Below are positions 16,187 through 23,840 of a DNA stretch of 64,000 nt, in pieces. Positions within the stretch are counted from its first letter, which is position 1. Each line of letters starts with the position of its first letter. Made by a program: the position numbers and the translations under genes. The notes beneath the pieces were generated by a model. The model saw only the letters and a program-made list of their open reading frames with translations. It was not told the origin of the DNA and ran no database searches. Source of the stretch: Paraburkholderia sp. IMGN_8 (GTDB lineage Bacteria; Pseudomonadota; Gammaproteobacteria; Burkholderiales; Burkholderiaceae); assembly GCF_038050405.1 (NCBI RefSeq), contig NZ_CP150901.1, forward strand, positions 2,294,001-2,358,000. Reading direction: 5' to 3'.

Positions 16187-17329
16187 ATGTCCACCCAGAC
16201 ACTAATCGGCCATAGTTTTCCGACGCCTTGCAAACGCTGTGGCGGCGCGCTGTACCGGCAGGTCGATTACTGCCCATATTGCGGCGCGGCACATCCGCTC
16301 GAAGGGGGGCCGCACAAGCGCGTCGAGATTCCCGACAGCCGTGCCGGCGCGATGAACACATCGCCGCAAACGAGCGGCTTCGAATCCACACCGCCGACCG
16401 AAACCGGCCACGACGCAGACATCGGCGAGGCCGTTCGTGCCGAGGCCGCGATGCAAGCCCCCATCCTCACCTCGCCTGATGCGCCCATTCCGCCGCTCGC
16501 CAACCCGCCGCATTGGGGCAGCGGGCGCAGACCATCGGCGCGGATGATGCTTGTGGGAGGCGCGGCGATCGTCGTAATCGGACTAGCGTATGTCGGCTTT
16601 GCACTATTCAGCGACAACCACGAATGGCAGAACAGCACGAGCGACCAGGCCGCCGATACCAATCGGGACGCCACGACGGCGACCGGAACGATCGCGCTAT
16701 ATACACCGGCCACACCGGGTCAGCCGCCTAACCAGGCTAACCAGGCTAACCAGGCCAAGCAAATCAAGCCGGCCAATCCGCCAACGGCCGCTCCGCCGAC
16801 TGCGGCAATTCCGGCAGCCCCTGTCGTCACTGTAAAACCGCCGGCAGCACCGCAGTTCCGCGATGCCGCGCAAGCCGTGCAAGCGGCGCGTACAGCCCTA
16901 CGCGCCAACGATCTCTCCACGGCACAAGCGGCGTTGGGCGCGGCGCAAACGCTGCAACCGGACAACGCCGACGCGCAGAGCCTGTTGGGCGAATTGAAGC
17001 CATTGGCCGTGCGCCGCGATACCGCGTTGCAGACGGCAAAAGTGTGCGCCGCGCAGCAACTGTGGACGTGCGTGCGTCAACACGCAAACGATGCACTCAC
17101 GATCGACACCGGCAACCCCACCGCGAAAAACCTTCTCGAGCGCGCGATTCGCGAAACCGGTTGGGCGCCGCTCACCCCGCACGCCTCGATAGGCAGCCCC
17201 ACGCAAGCGAGGCATCAGCAGGCACAACAGCAAACCCAGCTGCAGTCGCAGCAAGTTCAATTACAAGTGCCGTTGCCCAAGGGCATGCCGGCGGACAGCA
17301 GCGCATTGGCGGCCGCGCCAGCTCGATGA
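16187..17329 (+). CDS. Zinc-ribbon, single-pass membrane protein with TPR-like domain
   Basis: About 380 residues. The N-terminus has a zinc ribbon, CKRCGG...YCPYCG (near 16-36), then a Pro-rich linker, one membrane helix (MMLVGGAAIVVIGLAYVGFALF, about 120-141), a Gln/Pro/Ala linker with three perfect 9-bp repeats coding NQA (16730-16756), and a helical TPR-like segment (about 225-340: AARTALRANDLSTAQAAL, LQPDNADAQSLLGEL, CVRQHANDALTIDTGN). The C-terminal 45 residues are Gln-rich. The architecture suggests a cytoplasmic zinc ribbon and a periplasmic helical repeat domain; function unknown. ATG 16187 is the start just before the ribbon. It precedes a TAXI binding-protein gene by 193 bases. Confidence 0.6.
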   Translation: MSTQTLIGHSFPTPCKRCGGALYRQVDYCPYCGAAHPLEGGPHKRVEIPDSRAGAMNTSPQTSGFESTPPTETGHDADIGEAVRAEAAMQAPILTSPDAPIPPLANPPHWGSGRRPSARMMLVGGAAIVVIGLAYVGFALFSDNHEWQNSTSDQAADTNRDATTATGTIALYTPATPGQPPNQANQANQAKQIKPANPPTAAPPTAAIPAAPVVTVKPPAAPQFRDAAQAVQAARTALRANDLSTAQAALGAAQTLQPDNADAQSLLGELKPLAVRRDTALQTAKVCAAQQLWTCVRQHANDALTIDTGNPTAKNLLERAIRETGWAPLTPHASIGSPTQARHQQAQQQTQLQSQQVQLQVPLPKGMPADSSALAAAPAR

Positions 17330-17522
17330 AAAATCATACGGATAACGAATTGCATAGCTGTTTGCATGCCCGATTAAACGACTAATCGCACGGCCACTGA
17401 GCGGAAACAGACGGACTTTGCATGCGCAACGCACTGAACATGACCTGGCAAAGCGGCTCACCGACGCGTCACTCGCGACGACGCGCAAGCCTGTTCAAAC
17501 CTGACCGATAGGTAGATAGACC

Positions 17523-18602
17523 ATGCTAAAGAGACTTCTGGCGGGATGGCTGGGGCTGGTGCTGACGGTCATGTTTTCGTTTTCTTTCGCCGAGCCTACG
17601 CACTACAAGATCGTCACCGGTCCGGAGCGAGGCACCTATATCCAGATCGGCCAGGATCTGTCGAAATGGGTTGCCGGGCCCGCGGGCATCGATCTCGAAG
17701 TAATGGCCTCCAAGGGCTCGGCGGAAAACGTGCAGCGCATGCGCTTCGAGCAAGGTGTGAAACTCGCGCTGGTTCAATCCGACGTGTATCAGGCCTACAT
17801 CGATATGGCCAACGCGGGCAACGCCGATGCGGGCACTGCAATCCGCCCGTTGCGGCTCATCATGCCGCTGTACGACGAGGAAATTAACGTCGTGGTGCGC
17901 GTGGATTCGCCATTGAAAACCTTCGCCGACATCAAGGACAAGTCCATCAGTATCGGCCTGATCGGCAGCGGCACCGCCCAAACAGCGACCACCTTGTATC
18001 ACCTGATGTTCGGCCAGGCGATTCCGGAACAGAACGTTCAGCATATGAGTAACGAAGACGCGCTGGCAGCCTTGATCGCCAGGAAGGTGGACGTCGCGAT
18101 CATCGTCGTCGGGCAGCCGGCCAAACTGTTCAACGACATGAACGCCGACCTGCTGCAACAGATCCGCCTTCTCAAGGTCGATCCCGCAGCGCCCGAAACC
18201 ACCCGTGCAAAGCAGACGTATTTCCCAGCGACGATCCGCGCGAGCAGCTATCCGAACTGGCTGAAAGAAGACGTACCCACGCTCACCGTCAAGGCCTTTC
18301 TCGTCACCTATGACTACGGCCTGCGCGATACCGTCGGCAAGCTGAGTCGCTTCGCCGATTCGTTGTGCGCCAACTTCGACAATCTGCAGGAGCACGGGCA
18401 TCCCAAGTGGAAGCAGGTGAAAATCGAATTGCCGACCCTCGTGCGCGGATGGAAATACTACGGACCGGTCGAAAAGCATTTGCGCGCGTGTCTCGCGAAC
18501 AAGAGCGCGGTGATCAGCGCGACGGCGCGGGCCACGCAAGCCGCGCAGAAACCGCGCTCCCTCTGCACGGAACAGGAACGCCTGCTTCTGCTGTGCAAAT
18601 GA
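17523..18602 (+). CDS. TAXI-family TRAP transporter solute-binding protein
   Basis: The 359-residue protein begins with a signal peptide (LLAGWLGLVLTVMFSFSFAE, cleavage near residue 23) and then the TAXI fold: YKIVTGPERGTYIQIGQDLSKW, LEVMASKGSAENVQRM, KLALVQSDV, SISIGLIGSGTAQTA and DVAIIVVGQPAKLF. These proteins bind glutamate-like or other organic acids in the periplasm and deliver them to a DctM-type permease. No TRAP membrane subunit is adjacent, so it either serves a distant permease or has a sensory role. The C-terminal tail (CTEQERLLLLCK, with two Cys) is unusual. GATAGGTAG precedes the ATG. Confidence 0.8.
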   Translation: MLKRLLAGWLGLVLTVMFSFSFAEPTHYKIVTGPERGTYIQIGQDLSKWVAGPAGIDLEVMASKGSAENVQRMRFEQGVKLALVQSDVYQAYIDMANAGNADAGTAIRPLRLIMPLYDEEINVVVRVDSPLKTFADIKDKSISIGLIGSGTAQTATTLYHLMFGQAIPEQNVQHMSNEDALAALIARKVDVAIIVVGQPAKLFNDMNADLLQQIRLLKVDPAAPETTRAKQTYFPATIRASSYPNWLKEDVPTLTVKAFLVTYDYGLRDTVGKLSRFADSLCANFDNLQEHGHPKWKQVKIELPTLVRGWKYYGPVEKHLRACLANKSAVISATARATQAAQKPRSLCTEQERLLLLCK

Positions 18603-18715
18603 GCGCTTCTGCGAGGGCGAGCGTTTTCGGACAACAGCCATTCTTCGCAGCGAACGGTGGCGGCGAAGACGAATCGACGATGATTCGTTTTGCGAAACGT
18701 CGATCTCCACCTGCT

Positions 18716-19657
18716 TCAGCCTGACGCAGCACCGGCGTTCAGATAGACCTCGAGGTCGCCGGATACCGTGGAAAAGCGCTCGACCAGGAAGTCGAGAAGC
18801 GCCCGCACACGCGGCGCCATGTAGCGGCTACGTTGATACAGCGCATGCACGGGAACATCCGGCGACCGCCACTCCGGCATCAGGATAGTCAATCGCCCCG
18901 CACGCAGATCCGCTCCGATGTCCCAGATCGATTTCATCGCGATGCCGTAACCCGTCACCGCCCACTCGCGCGCGAGCGCACCGTCGTTTGTCTCGCGAGC
19001 ATTGGTCAGGGGCACGGTATAAGTCTCGACCTCGCCGCCGCGCGTGAAGCGCCATTCGTTCGCAAGCCCGGACGCCGACCCGAGGACGATGCAATCGAAA
19101 CGCTCCAGATCCTGCGGGCGCTCGGGCACGCCGTGCGTCGCGACATAGTCGGGCGACGCACACAGCACGCGTCGATTGAGCGCGAGGCGTCGCGCGACGA
19201 ACGAACTGTCCGGGGGCACGCCAAATCGGATGGCAAGGTCAATGTCGTCGTGCAACAGATTCAATAACGAGTCCGACAGCACCACCGCGAAAGTGACCTC
19301 CGGATATTGCGCATTGAACTCGTCGAGCCAGTCCTTGAGGACGTGGCGGCCGAAATCCGACGTCGCCGAAATCCGGATCTTTCCGCGCACCACGCTCCGG
19401 CCGGCCTGCAGTGCCGCATGAGCGTCGTCAAGGGACTGAAGCGCCTGCTGACAATGCAGCAGATACATCCTGCCCTCGTCCGTGAGCCGCAACTGGCGCG
19501 TCGTGCGCTCGAAGAGCCGCGTATGCAAGACCGCCTCCAGTTTGACCAGACGCGCACTCGCGGCCGCAGGTGAAAGTCCGAGCTTGCGCCCCGCCGCCGA
19601 CAGTCCACCAAGGTTTGCCGCTTCAACAAAAAGCCGGATGTCGCCGAGGTTGTCCAC
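18716..19657 (-). CDS. LysR-type transcriptional regulator
   Basis: The 313-residue protein has a LysR winged helix at 1-60 (IRLFVEAANLGGLSAAGRKLGL, AAASARLVKLEAVLHTRLFERTTR) and a substrate-binding domain from about 90 (GKIRISATSDFGRHVL, DIDLAIRFG, a late LDFLVERFS). It belongs to the branch that often controls a divergent oxidoreductase. The SDR gene starts 151 bases away on the other strand and is the probable target. The inducer is unknown. Confidence 0.85.
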   Translation of the reverse strand: MDNLGDIRLFVEAANLGGLSAAGRKLGLSPAAASARLVKLEAVLHTRLFERTTRQLRLTDEGRMYLLHCQQALQSLDDAHAALQAGRSVVRGKIRISATSDFGRHVLKDWLDEFNAQYPEVTFAVVLSDSLLNLLHDDIDLAIRFGVPPDSSFVARRLALNRRVLCASPDYVATHGVPERPQDLERFDCIVLGSASGLANEWRFTRGGEVETYTVPLTNARETNDGALAREWAVTGYGIAMKSIWDIGADLRAGRLTILMPEWRSPDVPVHALYQRSRYMAPRVRALLDFLVERFSTVSGDLEVYLNAGAASG

Positions 19658-19808
19658 GATACTTCCGCTTTTTTTGAAAATGATTCAAATGGTATCCCAA
19701 TTATCAAATGGCACCGGGCTGCGCACAATACGTCACATCAGCCTTTTCCCGAAGTCAGATGTCGTGCGCAACACCAATGCAGGTTCATCCCGCAGCAAGG
19801 AGCAGAAA

Positions 19809-20603
19809 ATGTTTGTTTATCGCGGCTCGACCGCTTTGATTACCGGAGCATCCAAAGGACTTGGAAAAGTCTTCGCGGAGACCCTTGCCGAACGCGGTAT
19901 GAACCTGGTGTTAGTCGCCCGGTCAGGCGACGTCTTGCAGGCTCTGGCTGAAGACCTCACTGCCCGGTACGGCGTGCAATCCGTCGCGCTCAACGCCGAT
20001 CTCGGCAATCCCGATGCAGCCATTCATATCGGTGACGAACTAGAGCGCCGCGGCATTCAGGTGGACCTGCTGGTGAACAATGCGGGGCTGGGTCTGACCG
20101 GCAGCTTCCTCTCGCACGATTTCAAGAAAAAACAATCGGAGATCCAGGTCAATGTTCAGGCAGTCGCCGCGCTTAGCCACGTGTTCGGCAGCGGCATGGC
20201 AAAACGCGGCAAGGGCGGCATCATCAACCTCGCGTCCAACGCGAGCTTTCAGCCGATCCCTTATATGGCCACCTACGCCGCGACCAAGGCTTTCGTTCTT
20301 CACTTCAGCGAGGCGCTGCAATTCGAACTTGCGGGTACCGGCGTTCATGTGATGGCAGCTTGCCCAGGGCCTACGGCAACGAGCTTCTTCGATGGCGTGT
20401 CGACCAATGTGTCACCCACAGATATGGACAGCTCGGAATCAGTGGTTCAAAAAACACTCGAGGCCTTCGACGGAAGGAAAGCGGTCGTCTACCCGGGGCG
20501 CACAAGCGTGCGAGTCGCTACCTGGTTGTCGCGCCTGCTTCCCAGGGCACTCGTTGTTCGCATCGCCGCGATGGCCAGCGGCAAAATGGGGCTTCACAGC
20601 TGA
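19809..20603 (+). CDS. Short-chain dehydrogenase/reductase
   Basis: The 264-residue protein has the classical SDR features: TGASKGLG (cofactor glycine motif, near 11-18), NNAGLG (near 88-93), a catalytic Ser in the ASNASFQ strand and the YAATK active site (Tyr near 154, Lys near 158). The residue after the second strand (VLVARSG) favours NADP. The C-terminal segment LSRLLPRALVVRIAAM resembles SDRs acting on lipid or steroid-like substrates. AAGGAG sits seven bases before ATG 19809; the frame upstream overlaps the LysR gene and is discarded. It is probably controlled by that divergent LysR. Substrate unknown. Confidence 0.85.
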   Translation: MFVYRGSTALITGASKGLGKVFAETLAERGMNLVLVARSGDVLQALAEDLTARYGVQSVALNADLGNPDAAIHIGDELERRGIQVDLLVNNAGLGLTGSFLSHDFKKKQSEIQVNVQAVAALSHVFGSGMAKRGKGGIINLASNASFQPIPYMATYAATKAFVLHFSEALQFELAGTGVHVMAACPGPTATSFFDGVSTNVSPTDMDSSESVVQKTLEAFDGRKAVVYPGRTSVRVATWLSRLLPRALVVRIAAMASGKMGLHS

Positions 20604-20794
20604 ACGCATTGGCTTGCCTCCGAACGGACCTGCACATTTGCCGACAGCGGCCTTTCTGCGAACGCGGCGTGGGTAGCAGAGTACCTCAGCGTCGCTCGTC
20701 GTGGCCGGATGTTACGAGCCTCCGTCTGACGTGTTTCGCGAGCATTCGATTATCATTTGACAATCGCATCGCTTGAACGACCCATTAGTTAGAT

Positions 20795-21538
20795 ATGACG
20801 AATATAGGCAAGACGTTGATAACTGGGGTGCTCCTGGTCGAGTTGGGATTCGCCTCTTACTTACTGTTCCCTAAAGGCGATCAATCGACGACGGACGCCG
20901 ACGCCGGGATAAGCAACTCCGCAGTCACTGCTGGGGTCGACTCCCGCTTCGCCACCGCTCACGTCACTGCGGGAAGTGTGATTAGCGCAGCGCCGCCTGC
21001 CAGAGGCACGGACCGCATCGCAGCGGCACCGCAGTCGCCTCCGGCGAGGAAGGTGGTGCCTGACCCCGTTCCCGGCGCAGCGCCGCCTGCCAAAGGCGCG
21101 GACGTAATCGCAGCGGCACCGCAGCCGTCTCCAGCCAGGAAGGTGGAGCCTGACCCCGTTCCGGCCACCAGCACCGTTGTGCAACGGCCGACTTCAGAAA
21201 CACAGTCGCATCAACAACCGCCCCATACACTCGCATCGGCCGGCGCCAAGGCGTCCGTCAACCCGCAGGCAAACCCGGCGCCGCGAATCGAGCGTGGCCG
21301 CGATGGCCTGTATCGCCACGGCTTGAACCCGGTTGCATCGGCGATGACGGACCAACTGGTCAAGGAGTCGGCGAAACTCGATCCGGCGCTGCCACCACCG
21401 CCGAACCAACCCGCCAGTAACGACCTGCATCGCCGTGGCTCGAACCCGGTCGCGGCGGCGATGACGCAACAACTGGTCAGGGAGTCCGCCAAACTCGATC
21501 CGGCGCTGCCGCCGCCGAACCGGCCCGGCACGCAGTAA
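20795..21538 (+). CDS. Membrane-anchored Pro/Ala-rich protein made of two internal tandem duplications
   Basis: I do not recognise this 247-residue protein. Residues 5-25 form one hydrophobic segment (signal anchor). A low-complexity region then contains two 30-residue copies (about 64-123) of AAPPA[RK]G.D.IAAAPQ..PARKV.PDPVP. Near the C-terminus are two 40-residue copies (about 170-247) of L[YH]R.G.NPVA.AMT.QLV.ESAKLDPALPPP. The copies differ at a few residues only, so the duplications look recent or under strong constraint. It may be an exported or envelope protein. The start follows no strong ribosome site. No functional neighbour helps. Confidence 0.55.
   Translation: MTNIGKTLITGVLLVELGFASYLLFPKGDQSTTDADAGISNSAVTAGVDSRFATAHVTAGSVISAAPPARGTDRIAAAPQSPPARKVVPDPVPGAAPPAKGADVIAAAPQPSPARKVEPDPVPATSTVVQRPTSETQSHQQPPHTLASAGAKASVNPQANPAPRIERGRDGLYRHGLNPVASAMTDQLVKESAKLDPALPPPPNQPASNDLHRRGSNPVAAAMTQQLVRESAKLDPALPPPNRPGTQ
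20985..21164 (+). repeat. 90-bp tandem duplication inside the Pro/Ala-rich gene
   Basis: Two adjacent 90-bp copies (20985-21074 and 21075-21164), each opening gcgcagcgccgcctgcca, keep the frame and code 30 residues each. Confidence 0.9.
21302..21538 (+). repeat. 120-bp tandem duplication inside the same gene
   Basis: Two copies starting at 21302 and 21422 (period 120 bp, 40 codons). The second is slightly shorter and ends with the gene. Both contain the run aaactcgatccggcgctgcc. Confidence 0.88.
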
Positions 21539-21577
21539 GCAAGTGACCTGCGAAGCGCCGGCTGTTGTGCACGGACT

Positions 21578-22480
21578 TTATGTAACGCCCGCCCCTGTTC
21601 CTGAGGCAAGGCGAGCGGCCAGAAAGTCAATCAGCGCGCGCACGCGACGCGGAACAGGACGGCCCTCCGCCCACAACAGATGCACCGGTACGGGCTCGGG
21701 CTCGAACGCGTCGAGCACCGTGACCACCTGACCCGCGTCGAGAAGTTTTTGCACCTGGAAGATCGGTGCCCGACCTATCCCCGCTCCAGCCGCAGCCGCC
21801 GTATTGCAGGCTAGCGCGCTCGCGGACCGGAAGCGCCCGGCGACCTCGACTGCACCGCCCGCCCGGTTGAATTTCCATGTTTCATGCACAGCGTGCTGGC
21901 GCAGGATGCAGTCGTGCGCGGCAAGCTCGGACGGATGGACCGGGTAGCCGTGCGAGACGAAATAGGCCGGCGAGCCGAACACAACACGCCGCAAGGTACC
22001 CACCTGCCTCGCCCGCAGATTCGAGTCCGGCAGATGACCAAGGCGGACCACAAGATCGATGTTGGCTTTGGCGAGGTCGAGATGCTGCTCGGCGAGCACC
22101 AACTCAGCCCTGACGTTTTCGTGAATCGCCAGAAACTGCGCGACCAGCGGCGAAACGAATTCAGCGCCGAATGCCGTCGGCGCGCCGACGCGAATACCGC
22201 CGCGCAACTGGGTGGCGTGCTCGACGATCTCATCCCGTGCTGCCTCGATTTCTCCGAGTGCGGGCCGCAGCCGCGCGGCGAACTTCAGGCATGCCGCGGT
22301 TGGCTGCACACGTCGCGTCGTTCGATGGAATAAGGTCGTGTTCAGATCGCGCTCGAGCGCTGCAATGGCGCGGCTCACCGACTGCAGCGTTCGTCCCAGC
22401 GATCGCGCCGCTGCTGTCAGACTCCCTTCGTCGATGATAGCCAACAGCACTTCATATTCGTCTCTGTTCATGCGCGTCAT
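21578..22480 (-). CDS. LysR-type transcriptional regulator
   Basis: A 300-residue LysR protein. The winged helix (VLLAIIDEGSLTAAARSLGRT, AIAALERDLNTTLFHRTTRR) is followed by a CrgA-like effector domain (GGIRVGAPTAFGAEFVSPLVAQFL, DLVVRLGHL, a late RALIDFLAARL). ATG 22471 (MNRDEYE) is an alternative start. It is divergent from the HbpS/GlcG-like gene, 111 bases away, and most likely regulates it. Inducer unknown. Confidence 0.85.
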   Translation of the reverse strand: MTRMNRDEYEVLLAIIDEGSLTAAARSLGRTLQSVSRAIAALERDLNTTLFHRTTRRVQPTAACLKFAARLRPALGEIEAARDEIVEHATQLRGGIRVGAPTAFGAEFVSPLVAQFLAIHENVRAELVLAEQHLDLAKANIDLVVRLGHLPDSNLRARQVGTLRRVVFGSPAYFVSHGYPVHPSELAAHDCILRQHAVHETWKFNRAGGAVEVAGRFRSASALACNTAAAAGAGIGRAPIFQVQKLLDAGQVVTVLDAFEPEPVPVHLLWAEGRPVPRRVRALIDFLAARLASGTGAGVT

Positions 22481-22591
22481 TCTCTCGTTTACTGGAAGAA
22501 TGTGTGACGGCTCGCGCAGCTATGCACGATCAGGCCGCCGCCGTACATTCTAGCCATGTCGACAGCCGACCAGATCCGAAGGAGGCGATGA

Positions 22592-23041
22592 ATGACTCAA
22601 GCAAACGAGAAGGAAATGCCCATGAGCTACAGCAACCGGTTCAACCTGGCCGATGCACGCCGCGTCGTGGATGCGGCCGAAGAGGAAGCAACGCGTTACG
22701 GTTGGCCCATGGTAATCGCTGTCGTGGACAGCGGCGGGTACCTGGTACTTCAGCAACGCCTTGATGGAGCACAACTCGGCAGTATCGACGTTGCAAGACA
22801 AAAAGCCGAAACAGCCGTGCTGTTCCGGCGCCCCACGCGCGTTTTCGAAGACGCGCTCGCGCAGGGAGGACTCCACCTACGCCTGCTCGGTATGAATAAC
22901 CTGGTGCCGCTCGATGGGGGCATTCCATTGATACGCGACGGTGCCGTGGTCGGCGCCATCGGCGTGTCGGGCATGCGTTCCGACCAGGACGCGCAGGTTG
23001 CCCAAGCAGGCGCAGACGCGCTGCCAGGAGCGAAGCCATGA
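22592..23041 (+). CDS. HbpS/GlcG family protein (haem- or cofactor-binding)
   Basis: The 149-residue protein matches the HbpS/GlcG fold (old name DUF336): NLADARRVVDAAEEEATRYGWPMVIAVVDSGG near 20-48, then IDVARQKAETAVLFRRPT, and GGIPLIRDGAVVGAIGVSG near 105-123. HbpS binds haem outside Streptomyces cells; GlcG sits in the glycolate operon; many others lie beside oxidative catabolic genes, so the cellular role is open. A perfect AGGAGG six bases before ATG 22592 decides the start over the internal ATG 22622. A short frame begins within its stop codon. Control by the divergent LysR is inferred. Confidence 0.82.
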   Translation: MTQANEKEMPMSYSNRFNLADARRVVDAAEEEATRYGWPMVIAVVDSGGYLVLQQRLDGAQLGSIDVARQKAETAVLFRRPTRVFEDALAQGGLHLRLLGMNNLVPLDGGIPLIRDGAVVGAIGVSGMRSDQDAQVAQAGADALPGAKP

Positions 23042-23190
23042 GGAAGGCACCGGCCTCAGGGGTGGATCGCGACACGCCCGATGTCAGCCGTTCTTGGCGC
23101 GTTTTGGAAAAGGCGTTTGCAAACACCATCAAGGCCATCGAATTGCGGAACGGCGCGGCGAGACAGGCAGGCGCATCACGAGCCAGCTAA
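23038..23190 (+). CDS. Possible translationally coupled 50-residue protein
   Basis: ATG 23038 overlaps the stop of the HbpS-like gene (ATGA), and the frame runs 50 codons to TAA at 23188-23190. The product is basic (MRKAPASGVDRD...) and matches nothing I know. The overlap suggests coupled translation, but the frame could also be the stump of a lost second operon gene. Low confidence. Confidence 0.3.
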   Translation: MRKAPASGVDRDTPDVSRSWRVLEKAFANTIKAIELRNGAARQAGASRAS

Positions 23191-23387
23191 TCCTCACAGC
23201 GGTAGGCGGCAATCTCGACAGTACCGTCTCACTAGATCTCGGGCCTGAGCGCGCGTGTCTTAAGTATTGATAGCTGCGTGCCTGGTCGCTCAAGCGCCCT
23301 AAAGATGGGCGCTCGAGAACTTCAAATAACGAAGAAACGCCCCGTGGACACGGCCGGTCATCTGTCAGCGGGGCGAGGTCGAATTCG

Positions 23388-23780
23388 CTACCGCCCCTGC
23401 TGCTGAAGATACTGTCGGACGTCGCTCATTGTCACACTCCCCTTATGGGCCGTATCGATCTGATCGAAGTGCCTGGCGACATAGCCAAGCCCCTCGGTTT
23501 GGGCCTGCGCCTTCGTGACCGCTGCGCCATTGCTAAGCGCCGAGTTCGCGCCCAACCTCGCCTCGAGCCGCTGTTGGGCCTGCTGCTGCAGCGTCGTGCC
23601 AGTCGACGGCGCGATCGGCGCAGCACGATTCTGAGGGAAAAACGGGCCGTCGACGCCCCGGGCCCCGTTGGGCGGCGTCGCGGGTGCCACCGCTTGAGGT
23701 GGCAGCGCATACGCACTGCCGATCAGGCTGCCAAAGACGATCAACGGGGAGATACGCCGCAACATATCGATAAGAGACAT
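23388..23780 (-). CDS. Secreted small protein with a degenerate EF-hand
   Basis: About 130 residues: a signal peptide (ISPLIVFGSLIGSAYA), a Pro-rich mature N-terminus, a Gln/Ala helix (LQQQAQQRLEARLG) and a C-terminal EF-hand-like helix-loop-helix, FDQIDTAHKGSVTMSDVRQYL. The loop has Asp first and Asp last with a central Gly, but the middle ligands are Ala and Lys, so calcium binding is doubtful. It follows the S10 peptidase gene on the same strand (60-base gap) and may share its transcript. ATG 23780 starts MSLIDML; ATG 23792 is an alternative. Function unknown. Confidence 0.6.
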   Translation of the reverse strand: MSLIDMLRRISPLIVFGSLIGSAYALPPQAVAPATPPNGARGVDGPFFPQNRAAPIAPSTGTTLQQQAQQRLEARLGANSALSNGAAVTKAQAQTEGLGYVARHFDQIDTAHKGSVTMSDVRQYLQQQGR

Positions 23781-23840
23781 GATTACTCGCATTTGTTGAG
23801 TGAACGGAGTTCCACGAACGAGGCATATCCATCAGAACAG

